Origin: Colwellia_A sp041890515
Lineage (GTDB): Bacteria > Pseudomonadota > Gammaproteobacteria > Enterobacterales > Alteromonadaceae
Length of the DNA stretch: 30,160 bases
Assembly: GCA_041890515.1 (NCBI GenBank)
Contig: JASDWX010000018.1
Location: forward strand, 1-30,160
Direction of reading: 5' to 3'
The translations under genes were made by a program, and so were the position numbers. Under the pieces are notes generated by a model. The model searched no databases, was not told the origin of the DNA, and saw only the letters and a list, made by a program, of their open reading frames with translations. The first letter of the stretch is position 1; the number at the start of each line of letters is the position of its first letter. Shown piece by piece: positions 1-8,870 of this stretch.

Positions 1-371
1 CCCATAAAACTTGCTTTCAAATCATATTTGTAAATCAATTTATTCCCTATCGTAAAAATACCACCCCGTGGGATGAACGCTTTTTTTCTGCGATGCGAGT
101 CAAAGATTGGCTGCATTTAATGGGGTATGAAATTTTAGTTGACGAAAAGATTTTACACTCTTCTTTATCAGGAAAGCTAAACCTAGGTAAAGTCGCTAAG
201 TATTGGCAAGAAATAGCGAGTGAGTTCTTACCAAACTTAGGATCTATATATATTTTGGTAGCGAAAAAGCGTGTGCATCCATTAACGCCTATAAAACCTA
301 AATGGAAAATAAGACCGAAATTCAATCAGGTAGAAGTACCAAGCATGAATTCATCACATAAAATTAAATAA
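1..371 (+). CDS. SAM-dependent methyltransferase, C-terminal part (gene starts before the window)
   Basis: The reading frame is open from the first bases of the window, so the first ATG seen (93) is internal and the 5' end lies outside. The visible C-terminal ~120 residues contain PWDERFFSAMRVKDWLHLMG and, near the end, SIYILVAKKRVHPLTPIKPKW. These resemble the tail of the small class I methyltransferases (YafS-like) often found beside gloB and rnhA in gammaproteobacteria: a PW..RF.S..R.KDWL segment, then a 'G-x-x-YI-L-x-A-x-K-R' strand and a basic tail. The SAM-binding motif I would be upstream and is not visible, so the assignment rests on the tail alone. It ends 32 nt before the Nif3-like gene and could be cotranscribed with it. 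Confidence 0.65.
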   Translation, partial: HKTCFQIIFVNQFIPYRKNTTPWDERFFSAMRVKDWLHLMGYEILVDEKILHSSLSGKLNLGKVAKYWQEIASEFLPNLGSIYILVAKKRVHPLTPIKPKWKIRPKFNQVEVPSMNSSHKIK

Positions 372-403
372 CTTTTAAATCCTTGAATAAAGAGAATGCA
401 GAA

Positions 404-1165
404 ATGATCCATCGTAATGATTTAGAGATACACCTAAATGCCTTGCTAAAACCTGAACAAATTAAAGATTTTTGTCCAAATGGCTTACAAGTTCAAGGCA
501 GTGATGAAATTCATAAAATAGTAACGGGTGTGACGGCGACACAAGCGCTCATTGAAAAAGCGATTCATGAAAAGGCCGATGCTTTAGTGGTGCATCATGG
601 TTTTTTTTGGAAAAATGAATCATATGTTATTCGTGGAATGAAGTATCAACGTATAAAAGCATTAATAGATAATAATATCAGTTTGTTTGCTTATCATTTA
701 CCACTAGACATACACCCAGAATTAGGCAATAACGCTCAACTTGCCCAATTATTTGAAATAAATGATGTGCAACCATTAGAGCTAGGGAACCCTTTGAGTG
801 TAGCTGTTCGAGGTGAGTTTTCGCACCATATTTCTGGTGATGAATTAAGCACGCGTATTACTCAACAATTATCGAGAAATTGCTTACATATCTCACCACC
901 ATCCAATAAAAAAATAAAGACCGTAGCTTGGTGTAGTGGTGGAGGGCAAAATTATATTGAACTTGCAGCTGAGCAGGGGATTGACGCTTTTATTAGTGGT
1001 GAAGTTTCAGAGCAAACAACACATGTTGCTAGAGAAATGGATATTCACTTTTATGCTGCGGGTCACCATGCAACTGAACGCTACGGCGCAAAAGCGTTAG
1101 CCAAACATTTTGAAGACGAATTATCGATAACAAGTCTTTTTATCGATATTGATAATCCAGCATAG
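404..1165 (+). CDS. ybgI: Nif3-like dinuclear metal centre protein (YbgI family)
   Basis: This is a 253-aa protein matching the E. coli YbgI/Nif3 family in length and motifs: CPNGLQVQG near the N-terminus, KIVTGVTATQALI, then the metal-binding VVHHGFFW (His64-His65), the HLPLDIHPELGNNAQLA loop, and a C-terminal HHATERYGA with a likely Glu ligand. The family forms hexameric rings with a two-metal site. Its reaction is not firmly known, and links to cyclohydrolase-like or DNA/RNA metabolism have been proposed. The frame also opens at a TTG (383), but the ATG at 404 agrees with the family's N-terminus and has an AAAGAG-like ribosome site ahead. A hairpin follows the gene. Confidence 0.95.
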   Translation: MIHRNDLEIHLNALLKPEQIKDFCPNGLQVQGSDEIHKIVTGVTATQALIEKAIHEKADALVVHHGFFWKNESYVIRGMKYQRIKALIDNNISLFAYHLPLDIHPELGNNAQLAQLFEINDVQPLELGNPLSVAVRGEFSHHISGDELSTRITQQLSRNCLHISPPSNKKIKTVAWCSGGGQNYIELAAEQGIDAFISGEVSEQTTHVAREMDIHFYAAGHHATERYGAKALAKHFEDELSITSLFIDIDNPA

Positions 1166-1208
1166 TAAGTATTAACTGAAATGCTAAACTCATCGTAAGC
1201 CTACCTTA

Positions 1209-1239
1209 ACGTCATCCTTATAAAATATTAGGATGACGT
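1209..1239 (+). terminator. Hairpin between converging genes, possible terminator
   Basis: ACGTCATCCT (1209-1218) pairs perfectly with AGGATGACGT (1230-1239) across an 11-nt AT-rich loop. It lies 44 nt after the Nif3 stop and 62 nt from the end of converging elyC. Only a short broken T-run follows on either strand, so intrinsic termination is plausible but not strong. Confidence 0.5.
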
Positions 1240-1300
1240 CTTAATATTGACATTGATAATAAAATTAAATGAAAACCTTTTAGCATTAGAAACAGAAATA

Positions 1301-2056
1301 CTAACGCTTTATCCACTGAACAATACGACCCAGAGTTTCATACCATGCATGAGTGGTTTGTTCTAGTGCCCCTGGTTTAAGTAGATAATCAGTCCAATAT
1401 TTATCTTTGTTCATACCTTTCGTCCATTTTCCTGCAGGCGCTGCAATAGGATTGATACCTTGTTGTTGAAAGTATTTTATTGCTCTAGGCATGTGATCTG
1501 AATTTGTGACTAATACAACATTTTTACCCTTAACTCTGGGGGCTATTAATTCAGCTTCTTCTTCAGTGTCTTGTGGGAAACTTTCAACTATTACTTTTCT
1601 CTCAGCTACGCCAAGTAACATTGCAGCTTCTTTTACTTTTTCGGCATTACTCGTTTCGTCATGCCCTGCATATCCTGAAGTTATTAACTGTGCTTCAGGG
1701 TGAAGTCGAAAAATACGTATGGCCTCAACGAGTCGTTGTAATGAACAAATACCTAATTCGCTCGTCGCGGGAAGTTGTGGATCTGTAATGTGCTTACAAC
1801 CTAGAATAATAATATAATCAACAGGTTTGCTTGAACGTGTAAACGCTAAATGCTCATTTTCAATAGGCGCCATCACCAAATTAGCAAAGGGGCGAAATGA
1901 CCCCAGTGTTAATAATAGGGTTGCTATGATTAAACAAGCATAACTGAATCGCTTTTTATAATGATAAAAAACAATCGCTAATATGAGCAGTATTATAATG
2001 ATACTTAATGGCATGATTAACGCGCTGATAATTTTTTTGAGTAGGAAAAGGTCCAT
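1301..2056 (-). CDS. elyC: Envelope biogenesis factor ElyC (DUF218 / YdcF-like)
   Basis: This is a 251-aa inner-membrane protein. Two hydrophobic segments at about residues 10-30 and 36-55 are followed by a periplasmic or cytosolic DUF218 domain. The domain shows VDYIIILG, SLQRLVEAIRIFRLHP, LITSGYAG, the signature QDTEEEAELI, VLVTNSDHMPRA and a C-terminal YETLGRIVQWIK. Order, length and these motifs match E. coli ElyC (YcbC, 259 aa), which affects peptidoglycan and undecaprenyl-lipid carrier metabolism. It stands alone on the minus strand, converging on the Nif3 gene and diverging from the small gene at 2152. Confidence 0.93.
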   Translation of the reverse strand: MDLFLLKKIISALIMPLSIIIILLILAIVFYHYKKRFSYACLIIATLLLTLGSFRPFANLVMAPIENEHLAFTRSSKPVDYIIILGCKHITDPQLPATSELGICSLQRLVEAIRIFRLHPEAQLITSGYAGHDETSNAEKVKEAAMLLGVAERKVIVESFPQDTEEEAELIAPRVKGKNVVLVTNSDHMPRAIKYFQQQGINPIAAPAGKWTKGMNKDKYWTDYLLKPGALEQTTHAWYETLGRIVQWIKR

Positions 2057-2107
2057 AGATATTATTTTTCTTATTGAGTATTTGTATGTTTAAAGAACAT
2101 TCAGGAT

Positions 2108-2113
2108 TATAAT
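2108..2113 (+). promoter_or_regulatory. Possible -10 box for the small gene at 2152
   Basis: A perfect TATAAT lies 38 nt before the start codon at 2152, in the 95-nt gap between divergent genes. No convincing -35 element sits at 16-18 nt, so this is only a candidate. Confidence 0.28.
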
Positions 2114-2151
2114 CATGATTGATATTACTTAACATATAAAGTTGAAGTTAA

Positions 2152-2445
2152 ATGCCACATTGTAGTGAATTTGCCGTATTTTCCGTCATTAAAGAAAATC
2201 AAAAAAGAGTCATTGAATTAAGTGAGTTATTGTTCAAAGAAATGAATAATGAAAGGGAAGTGCTCATATCACATCATATTTTACGTAAAACCGATAATGC
2301 CGAAGAGATTTGTTGGCAGCTTGTTTGGCTAAATGAAGAAGTTGTTGCAGAAAACAATAAAAACTGGTCCAAATTTCCCAGCAGTGCTGAGCTAGAATCT
2401 TTAGTCGGAGAAAGATTATACTATGGACACTTTTTACTTATTTAA
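2152..2445 (+). CDS. Uncharacterised 97-aa protein
   Basis: I do not recognise a family. The protein is soluble, with no signal peptide or membrane segment. Its predicted pattern is strand (EFAVFSVIK), a long amphipathic helix (ENQKRVIELSELL), then several short strands (EVLISHHILRK, CWQLVWLNEEVV, YYGHFLLI). That layout is compatible with the dimeric alpha-beta barrel fold of antibiotic-monooxygenase-like proteins, but no diagnostic motif supports naming it. Codon use resembles neighbouring genes. It lies between divergent elyC and the RND adaptor, with 80 nt to the latter, and seems to be its own unit. Confidence 0.7.
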   Translation: MPHCSEFAVFSVIKENQKRVIELSELLFKEMNNEREVLISHHILRKTDNAEEICWQLVWLNEEVVAENNKNWSKFPSSAELESLVGERLYYGHFLLI

Positions 2446-2484
2446 TGGTATTTTTTATTAACCTATCGTTAACTGTAAAGTCGT

Positions 2485-2490
2485 TATAAT
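2485..2490 (+). promoter_or_regulatory. Possible -10 box of the RND/two-component operon
   Basis: A perfect TATAAT lies 35 nt before the adaptor start codon at 2526, and no canonical -35 is visible. A good GGAG ribosome site lies at about 2515. If the downstream regulator controls its own operon, its binding site should lie close to this box, but I see no clear direct repeat. Confidence 0.3.
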
Positions 2491-2525
2491 TTAGTTATTA
2501 TTTAAAAATTTCATGGAGCTCTTGT

Positions 2526-3629
2526 ATGCGTTTATTTTTATTAGCCTTTTCTGTTGTTACTTTACTTTCAGGTTGCACGAAAGAAGAAGAACCTTTTAAA
2601 GAGGTTGTTCGTCCTATTGCATGGCAAGAAGTTAAGCAATCTTCCTTTGATCAGGTTCGTCGCTTATCAGGCACTATTTTTCCTGTTGAAGAAGCTAATT
2701 TAAGTTTTGAAGTGGGTGGTAAAATTGAATGGATAAAAGTAAAGCTCGGTGATGACGTTAAACGTGGAGATCCTCTTGCACGTTTAGATCAACGTAACTT
2801 TAATTTGAGTCGCCAATCAGCAGAAGCGAACTTACAAAAAAGCTATGCGGCACTCTCTGAAGCTGAAAATGAATATAAACGTTATGCAGAGCTATCGTCG
2901 AAAGGACTCGTATCTAAGTCTGGCTTTGATAATGCCAAAGCGTCTTTTGATTCAGCCACTAGCGCAGTAAATATAACGAAAACTCAACTTGATATTGCTA
3001 ATAAAGACTTAAGCGATTCAATCTTGAAAGCGCCTTATGAAGGAAAAATAACGAAGCGCCTCAGTGAACCATCAATGCAAGTTTCTCCCGGACAAGCTAT
3101 TTTTCAAATCGAAGGTGATGATGGATTAGAAGTTCAAGTGATGGTGCCTGAAACGCTTATTAGAAACTTATCTAAAGGCAGTCAAATTGATATTCATTAT
3201 CCGGCTTTTCCGGGGTTAAACAGTAAAGGCACTCTCTCTGAAATTAGTTCGCGTGCAGCAACCGCTAATGCATTTCCTGTCACTATTTTAATTAACTCTG
3301 AACTTAAAAATTTACGTGCGGGTATGACGGCGGAAGTTAACTTTACCTTTCAAGGTGTGGGGAGAACAGGTTTCAAGGGTAAAGCGTTTCGTCTACCCAT
3401 ATCAGCTTTAGCTTCAGGTGAAGGACAAAAAGTTTATGTATTTGTTTATAATGTTGAAAAACAAATATTGGAAAAACGTCTGGTGCAAACCGAAAGTATT
3501 TTAAACAATGAAGTATTCGTTTCTGTTGGTTTAAAAGCAGGTGAAATTATTGCTATTGCAGGAGTCTCATTTCTACGTGACGGTCAATCGGTTAAGTTAC
3601 TTGATAAACACATAAAGCGTTTTAATTAA
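2526..3629 (+). CDS. RND efflux periplasmic adaptor (lipoprotein, AcrA/MexA type)
   Basis: This is a 367-aa membrane-fusion protein. Residues 1-17 form a lipoprotein signal with lipobox L-L-S-G-C (Cys17), so the adaptor should be tethered to the inner membrane by lipid. The order is typical. A barrel/lipoyl half-motif (LSFEVGGKIEWIKVKLGDDV, RGDPLARLD) comes first, then an alpha-hairpin of about residues 95-150 (AEANLQKSYAALSEAENEYK). The second lipoyl half (LKAPYEGKITKRL) follows, then the beta-barrel and a membrane-proximal domain. It joins the RND pump to an outer-membrane channel, which is not encoded here. The pump gene follows 37 nt later and two regulatory genes complete the operon. Confidence 0.95.
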   Translation: MRLFLLAFSVVTLLSGCTKEEEPFKEVVRPIAWQEVKQSSFDQVRRLSGTIFPVEEANLSFEVGGKIEWIKVKLGDDVKRGDPLARLDQRNFNLSRQSAEANLQKSYAALSEAENEYKRYAELSSKGLVSKSGFDNAKASFDSATSAVNITKTQLDIANKDLSDSILKAPYEGKITKRLSEPSMQVSPGQAIFQIEGDDGLEVQVMVPETLIRNLSKGSQIDIHYPAFPGLNSKGTLSEISSRAATANAFPVTILINSELKNLRAGMTAEVNFTFQGVGRTGFKGKAFRLPISALASGEGQKVYVFVYNVEKQILEKRLVQTESILNNEVFVSVGLKAGEIIAIAGVSFLRDGQSVKLLDKHIKRFN

Positions 3630-3666
3630 TGTCGTCATCGTATGACTATAAACTTAGAGACTTACT

Positions 3667-6600
3667 ATGAATTTAACTAAAATTGCTTTTACTTACCGAA
3701 AGTCTATTTTAATGGTGCTTGCATTATTGTTGATCAATGGTGTTTTTGCCTACCTAACCTTACCTGCACAAGAAAACCCAACGATCACCATTCGCCAAGC
3801 TATTATAACAACGTCTTATCCCGGCATGGCACCTGAGCGTGTTGAACAATTAATTACTCGCGCCATTGAAAAAGAAATAAGAAAAATCCCCGAAGTTGAA
3901 AAGCTGACTTCTACCTCTATGACAGGGCAATCTGTTATTCACGTTGAAATTTATGATCGTTACTTTAATCTTGATAATATTTGGCAAGATTTACGTAATA
4001 AAGTTAAACAAGCTCAAGTTAATTTACCTGAGGGCACGCGAGCACCTTTTGTTAATGATTCGTTTGGTGATGTTTCAGTTGTTACCTTGGCATTAACGGC
4101 TGATGGTTTTAACTTAGGCGAAATGCATGATATTTCTAAACATATTCGCGATAATTTATACAGTGTTTCAGGGACTAAAAAAGTAGATATTCTTGGCGTT
4201 CAAGCTGAGCGAATATACCTTGAAGTTAAAACCGCTAAACTTGCTCAACTAGGTATTTCTCCAAGAAGTATCATCAGTGAATTGCAAAATCAAAATATCA
4301 TTAGCCCAGGTGGGCAAATTGATACTGGTTTACGTTCAATCGTCGTGGAACCAACCGGTAACTTTTCTTCTCTTGATGAAATAGGCAATACGCATATTAC
4401 TATTACGGGGACTGACGATACCATTGCGCTAAAAGATATTGTCAGGTTGCGTCGCGGATACATAGATCCGCCAGACAAGCCGGCATACTTCAATGGTAAA
4501 CCTGCCATTATGTTTGCTGTTTCAATGCTTGAACAATATAACTTGTTGGAATATGCGCCAAGAGTTAAAACAATGGTCACGAACATTGAAAATACCTTAC
4601 CTATTGGCTACAAAATCAATATTGCGACTTATCAAGCGGATCAAGTTAAAAAGGCAATTGAAGGTGTATCTATCAATGTAATACAAACATTAGTTATTGT
4701 ATTGCTTGTTGTTATTTATTTCTTAGGTTTACGTACAGGGCTAATTGTTGGTTCAATTGTACCTTTTGTTATGTTAACGACTTTAGCTATTATGAAGTTT
4801 ACTGGCATGGCTTTAGAGAAAATGAGTCTTGCGACACTTATTATTGCGCTGGGTTTACTTGTCGATAATGGCATCGTTATTGCCGAGGATTTCAAACGGA
4901 GAATTGAGCAAGGAATAGAGCGCTTTGATGCGATGTGCCAAGGTGGTAAAGAACTTGCGATGCCATTGCTTAGTTCATCAGTAACGACCATTTTATTTTT
5001 CTTACCGTTAATGCTCGCTGAACATGTTGCCGGAGAATTTACGCGTTCTGTATCACTCGTTATTTTAATTACCTTAATGACCAGCTGGGTATTAGCTTTA
5101 TGTGTTACACCAACACTTTGTTATTTTTTTATTAAAGCTGACAATAATGCAGAGATTGAGAAAGGTGATCAACAAGGGGAACCTCAAAATAAACCGAAAA
5201 ATAAATCGACTAAATTCTATAAAGTTTACGAAACCTTCTTACATTGGGTGTTAAGCCATAAAGCCATTTTTATGATAATGATGGTGATCACTTTAGTGAT
5301 TTCATTGAGTGGATTTGGTTTACTTAAAAAGCAATTCTTTCCAGATTCTGACCGTACACAAGTTGTGATGTATATTGACTTACCAAACGGTACGTCGTCG
5401 AGAGAAACTAACCGCCAAATGCATGATGTATTCAAATGGTTAGACGATAGAGAACGTTTTCCTGAGATTACTAACTACTCTGGTTATTCTGGTTTTAATG
5501 GACCACGTTTTGTCTTGACACTTAATCCTGAAGATCCAACAGATAACAAAGGTTTTGTGGTCATTAATGTTAAAGAAGGCACAGCACTCAATCCTTTTGT
5601 GAATAAATTACATAACGAAATTATTGAAACTTTCCCTAATGTTTCGGGCCGTGTTAAGCGTATGTTTGCTGGCCCTTCAGATTCAAGCTCTATTAGTATT
5701 CAAGTAAAAGGTCCGGATAAAGACATTTTATATAAAAAAGCTAAAGAGATTATGGCGGTATTACAAGCGGTCCCGTATACCAAAAATGTTCGTACCGACT
5801 GGGAAAATCGTATTGTTAAAATGCAGGTTAAAATTGATCAACATCGTGCGCGTCGTGCCGGCGTTACGTCTTCTGATGTAGCGAGTGCATTACAAGGATA
5901 TTTTAGTGGTGCTAATGTAACTGAGTATCGAGAAGGTGATGATATTGTTCCTGTTGTTTTTCGTGCCGATGAAGAAGAACGCTTTAATTTAGATCGCCTT
6001 CGCACTGTTTCAATCTTCTCGAGTCAATCGGAAACATCAGTACCCTTATTTCAAGTGGCTGATTTTATTCCGGTTAATCAATATTCAAAAATTCAACGCG
6101 AAAACATGTTCACCACTATCACTATTGAAGCCAGTAATACTGAGATGACAGCCGAAGATTTAAAAGTGATTATTGATGCGGATATCGAAGCCCTGAAGTC
6201 AGATTTACCGGTAAATCATTTGATTGAATATGATGGTGTTATTGTTCAGTCTAAAGAAGCTCAACAGGCACTTGGTGCGAGTATGCCAATGGTTATTGGT
6301 TTAGTGCTAATATTGTTAGTTATGCAGTTTAATTCGTTCCGTAGAGCATTGATTATTGTACTCACGATCCCTTTATCTCTGATTGGTACTATTCTCGGGT
6401 TATTGGTTATGAGCGCACCTTTTGGCTTTATGGTGTCGTTAGGTATTTATAGTTTGGCAGGTATTATCATTAATAATGCGATTGTATTAATTGACCGTAT
6501 CGAAATTGAACGCTCAACGGCGGAAAGTGATTACCAAGCGATTGTAAATTCTTGTTTAACCCGTTTACGCCCAATTGCTATGACGACAGTTACTACTATC

Positions 6601-6747
6601 ATGGGCTTACTTCCTTTGTTAATAGACCCTATGTCAATGTTCTATGGTATGGCAACGGTATTGGCTTTTGGTTTAGGCGTAGGTACGATTTTAACCCTAG
6701 CCGTTGTTCCCGTATTATATGCTAGTTTCTTTAAGATAAATCGATGA
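3667..6747 (+). CDS. RND efflux pump, inner-membrane permease (HAE1/AcrB superfamily)
   Basis: This is a 1026-aa protein with the duplicated RND design: TM1 near residues 12-30, a large periplasmic loop, TM2-6 (~335-490), a second TM and loop, and TM8-12 to the end. The GMAPERVEQLITRAIEKEI and LPEGTRAPFVND segments of the porter domain are clear. In TM4 the proton-relay motif reads L-V-D-N-G-I-V, with Asp400 kept and the second Asp of AcrB (408) replaced by Asn401. In TM10 the AcrB Lys940 position is Asn936 (I-I-N-N-A-I-V). Similar changes occur in a broad subgroup of marine and gammaproteobacterial RND pumps. Substrates cannot be read from sequence. The stop codon overlaps the start of the response regulator (ATGA), indicating translational coupling. 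Confidence 0.95.
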   Translation: MNLTKIAFTYRKSILMVLALLLINGVFAYLTLPAQENPTITIRQAIITTSYPGMAPERVEQLITRAIEKEIRKIPEVEKLTSTSMTGQSVIHVEIYDRYFNLDNIWQDLRNKVKQAQVNLPEGTRAPFVNDSFGDVSVVTLALTADGFNLGEMHDISKHIRDNLYSVSGTKKVDILGVQAERIYLEVKTAKLAQLGISPRSIISELQNQNIISPGGQIDTGLRSIVVEPTGNFSSLDEIGNTHITITGTDDTIALKDIVRLRRGYIDPPDKPAYFNGKPAIMFAVSMLEQYNLLEYAPRVKTMVTNIENTLPIGYKINIATYQADQVKKAIEGVSINVIQTLVIVLLVVIYFLGLRTGLIVGSIVPFVMLTTLAIMKFTGMALEKMSLATLIIALGLLVDNGIVIAEDFKRRIEQGIERFDAMCQGGKELAMPLLSSSVTTILFFLPLMLAEHVAGEFTRSVSLVILITLMTSWVLALCVTPTLCYFFIKADNNAEIEKGDQQGEPQNKPKNKSTKFYKVYETFLHWVLSHKAIFMIMMVITLVISLSGFGLLKKQFFPDSDRTQVVMYIDLPNGTSSRETNRQMHDVFKWLDDRERFPEITNYSGYSGFNGPRFVLTLNPEDPTDNKGFVVINVKEGTALNPFVNKLHNEIIETFPNVSGRVKRMFAGPSDSSSISIQVKGPDKDILYKKAKEIMAVLQAVPYTKNVRTDWENRIVKMQVKIDQHRARRAGVTSSDVASALQGYFSGANVTEYREGDDIVPVVFRADEEERFNLDRLRTVSIFSSQSETSVPLFQVADFIPVNQYSKIQRENMFTTITIEASNTEMTAEDLKVIIDADIEALKSDLPVNHLIEYDGVIVQSKEAQQALGASMPMVIGLVLILLVMQFNSFRRALIIVLTIPLSLIGTILGLLVMSAPFGFMVSLGIYSLAGIIINNAIVLIDRIEIERSTAESDYQAIVNSCLTRLRPIAMTTVTTIMGLLPLLIDPMSMFYGMATVLAFGLGVGTILTLAVVPVLYASFFKINR

Positions 6748-7412
6748 ATTATCAAGTATTACTCGTTGAAGATGATCTTGATTTAGCTGCAACGATTGTT
6801 GACTATCTTGATTTAGAAAAGATATGTTGCGACCATGCTGCCAATGGAATTGCAGGGTTGCAGTTTATCAAACAGCAACATTATGATGTAGTGATTCTTG
6901 ATGTGAATTTACCGCGTATGGATGGCTTAACCGTGTGTAAAACCATGAGAGAACAAGGCATAAATATACCCGTGCTAATGTTAACCGCCCGTGAAACTTT
7001 AAACGATAAGCTTGCTGGTTTTGCGGTAGGTTCTGACGATTATATGGTTAAGCCATTTGAGATGTTAGAACTTATTGCGCGTATTCATGTTTTAGCTAAT
7101 CGACGAAATGGTTTAACGAATGTATTGTCTCTACATGGTGTGGATGTTGACTTTAGTGCTAAAACAATAAAACGTGATGGGGCCGTTTTGCAGCTATCAC
7201 CAACAGGCTGGAAAATTCTTGAAGTGTTAATGCGAAAATCTCCAGAAGTTGTTTCAAAAGAACAGTTGCTGAATGCTGTTTGGGGAGATGAATTACCCGA
7301 TAGCGATAGTTTGAAAGTACATTTATTTAAATTACGACAGGTGATTGATACTAATAGTCAAAATAAGCTCATTCAAACGGTAGCTGGGCAAGGTTTTGTT
7401 TTCCGTGAATGA
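6744..7412 (+). CDS. OmpR/PhoB-family response regulator
   Basis: This is a 222-aa two-domain regulator. The receiver domain (1-120) has the acidic pocket Glu9-Asp10-Asp11, the phospho-acceptor Asp53 (VVILDVNLP), Thr81 (LMLTAR) and Lys103 (DDYMVKPF), all intact. The C-terminal winged helix (about 125-222) shows LSPTGWKILEVLMRKSPEVVSKEQLL and ends in the typical TVAGQGFVFRE wing. It starts inside the stop of the pump gene and is followed 8 nt later by a histidine kinase. This makes it the likely transcriptional controller of the pump operon in response to the kinase, although its DNA site was not identified. Confidence 0.96.
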   Translation: MNYQVLLVEDDLDLAATIVDYLDLEKICCDHAANGIAGLQFIKQQHYDVVILDVNLPRMDGLTVCKTMREQGINIPVLMLTARETLNDKLAGFAVGSDDYMVKPFEMLELIARIHVLANRRNGLTNVLSLHGVDVDFSAKTIKRDGAVLQLSPTGWKILEVLMRKSPEVVSKEQLLNAVWGDELPDSDSLKVHLFKLRQVIDTNSQNKLIQTVAGQGFVFRE

Positions 7413-7420
7413 TAAATTGA

Positions 7421-8776
7421 GTGAGTTTTTTTGTGATTAATTTTAATAACAAAAGTATAAAGCAGCCGCAAACACTTCGTCGGTATGTATTGAAAGTACA
7501 AAGTATCATTGCTCTGGTCATTGTGCTGAGTTACACCTTGGTGATTAATTTTTATTTTATTCACGGGCTTGATGAAGCTAATTTTCAGGACATTCATCTA
7601 GAAAGTAATGACTTTGCACTTCAATATAGAAATAATTTAAAACATCCACTGCCTAACACACTCCACTTTAAAGGATATTTAGGCTGGAAAAGCCTCCCTA
7701 ATATCATAAAAGAAAAATTTCCAGAACTTGAAAATATTACCAAAGTGACGATGGATAGCATTCGATTATTTAGTGATGAAACGTTCATTTTATTACCAGA
7801 ACAAGCAATTTTCATTGTTGCTGAACCCTTATTTGATGGTAACGTTTTTTATTTAGTCAGAAAAATCAATATTAAAGAATATGATGCACTGAGCCAAATG
7901 GGCATTACTAAAATGTTTCAATTAACATGGCCCATTGCGTTAGTTTTTTTATTGATCATGCACTTTTCTGTTCAGTTATTATTAAATAAAACCCTGAAAC
8001 CGTTTTATCGAGTGGGCGATTGGGTTGAAAGTTTAACACTTGAAAATGTTGACCAAGTAACGCCAGATTTTGAGTTTTATGAACTAACTGCAATTGCCCA
8101 CCAACAAAAAAAAGCTTTGCTTCGCCTGAGCACTATCCTAGATAAAGAACAAGATTTCTTACGTCATGCGAGCCACGAACTAAGAACTCCCATTGCGGTA
8201 GTAAAAAGTAACAGCGAGTTATTAACGCGTATCTTAGCGGCTGAAAATAAACAAGATAAAGGTCAACAATCCTTAGCTCGTATCAGTAGAGCAGCGCTCA
8301 ATATGCAACACACTACTGAAACATTATTGTGGCTTAGTCAGGAGCAAGCAACGGATAATAGGGATAGACAACCCTTAGTTTTAACAGAAATAGATTTAAA
8401 TTTAATGATCAGTAATCTTGTTGAAGATAATCAATATTTATTGCAAAGCAAAAAGGTCCAAGTCCTGCTTAAGTTATCGCCAAGTCATATAAAAGTGTTT
8501 GAAACGCCTTGTCGTTTAGTCCTCAATAATTTAATTCGTAATGCTTTCCAGTATACCGCTGAAGGTAAAGTAATGATTGAATGCAGTGAAGGTAATGTTA
8601 TTGTTGAAAATATTAATCAATGTGAAGGGAATCTCGATTACATTGGCTCAGATTATGGTTATGGATTAGGTTTACGTTTAGTGGATAAAATCGTTAAAAA
8701 AATGGCATGGCACTACCAAAATAAAGACATTTTTGGAGGCCGTTCAGCCGTAATTGATTTTAAAAGTCACCTCTGA
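7421..8776 (+). CDS. Membrane sensor histidine kinase, partner of the regulator at 6744
   Basis: This is a 451-aa kinase with TM1 at ~27-48, a periplasmic sensor of ~115 residues, TM2 at ~166-189, a short linker, and a dimerisation domain with H-box HASHELRTP (His252). The ATPase domain has an N-box NNLIRNAFQYT and a C-terminal G-box GYGLGLRLV. The usual D-x-G-x-G box is not evident: that region reads VIVENINQCEG, so the G1 Asp seems replaced. This variation recurs in some marine kinases and does not by itself mean loss of activity. The start is GTG at 7421. A second GTG at 7433 has a better placed GAG-rich ribosome site, so the first four residues are uncertain. Being in the pump operon, it probably senses an envelope signal or the pump's substrate. 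Confidence 0.93.
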   Translation: MSFFVINFNNKSIKQPQTLRRYVLKVQSIIALVIVLSYTLVINFYFIHGLDEANFQDIHLESNDFALQYRNNLKHPLPNTLHFKGYLGWKSLPNIIKEKFPELENITKVTMDSIRLFSDETFILLPEQAIFIVAEPLFDGNVFYLVRKINIKEYDALSQMGITKMFQLTWPIALVFLLIMHFSVQLLLNKTLKPFYRVGDWVESLTLENVDQVTPDFEFYELTAIAHQQKKALLRLSTILDKEQDFLRHASHELRTPIAVVKSNSELLTRILAAENKQDKGQQSLARISRAALNMQHTTETLLWLSQEQATDNRDRQPLVLTEIDLNLMISNLVEDNQYLLQSKKVQVLLKLSPSHIKVFETPCRLVLNNLIRNAFQYTAEGKVMIECSEGNVIVENINQCEGNLDYIGSDYGYGLGLRLVDKIVKKMAWHYQNKDIFGGRSAVIDFKSHL

Positions 8777-8870
8777 TTTAACCATTTAACGATATTCACT
8801 GACATATTTATTTCTATACAGAAACCGTGTTTGAAAATCATCAGAAAATAATGTGTTTACAAGAGCAATT

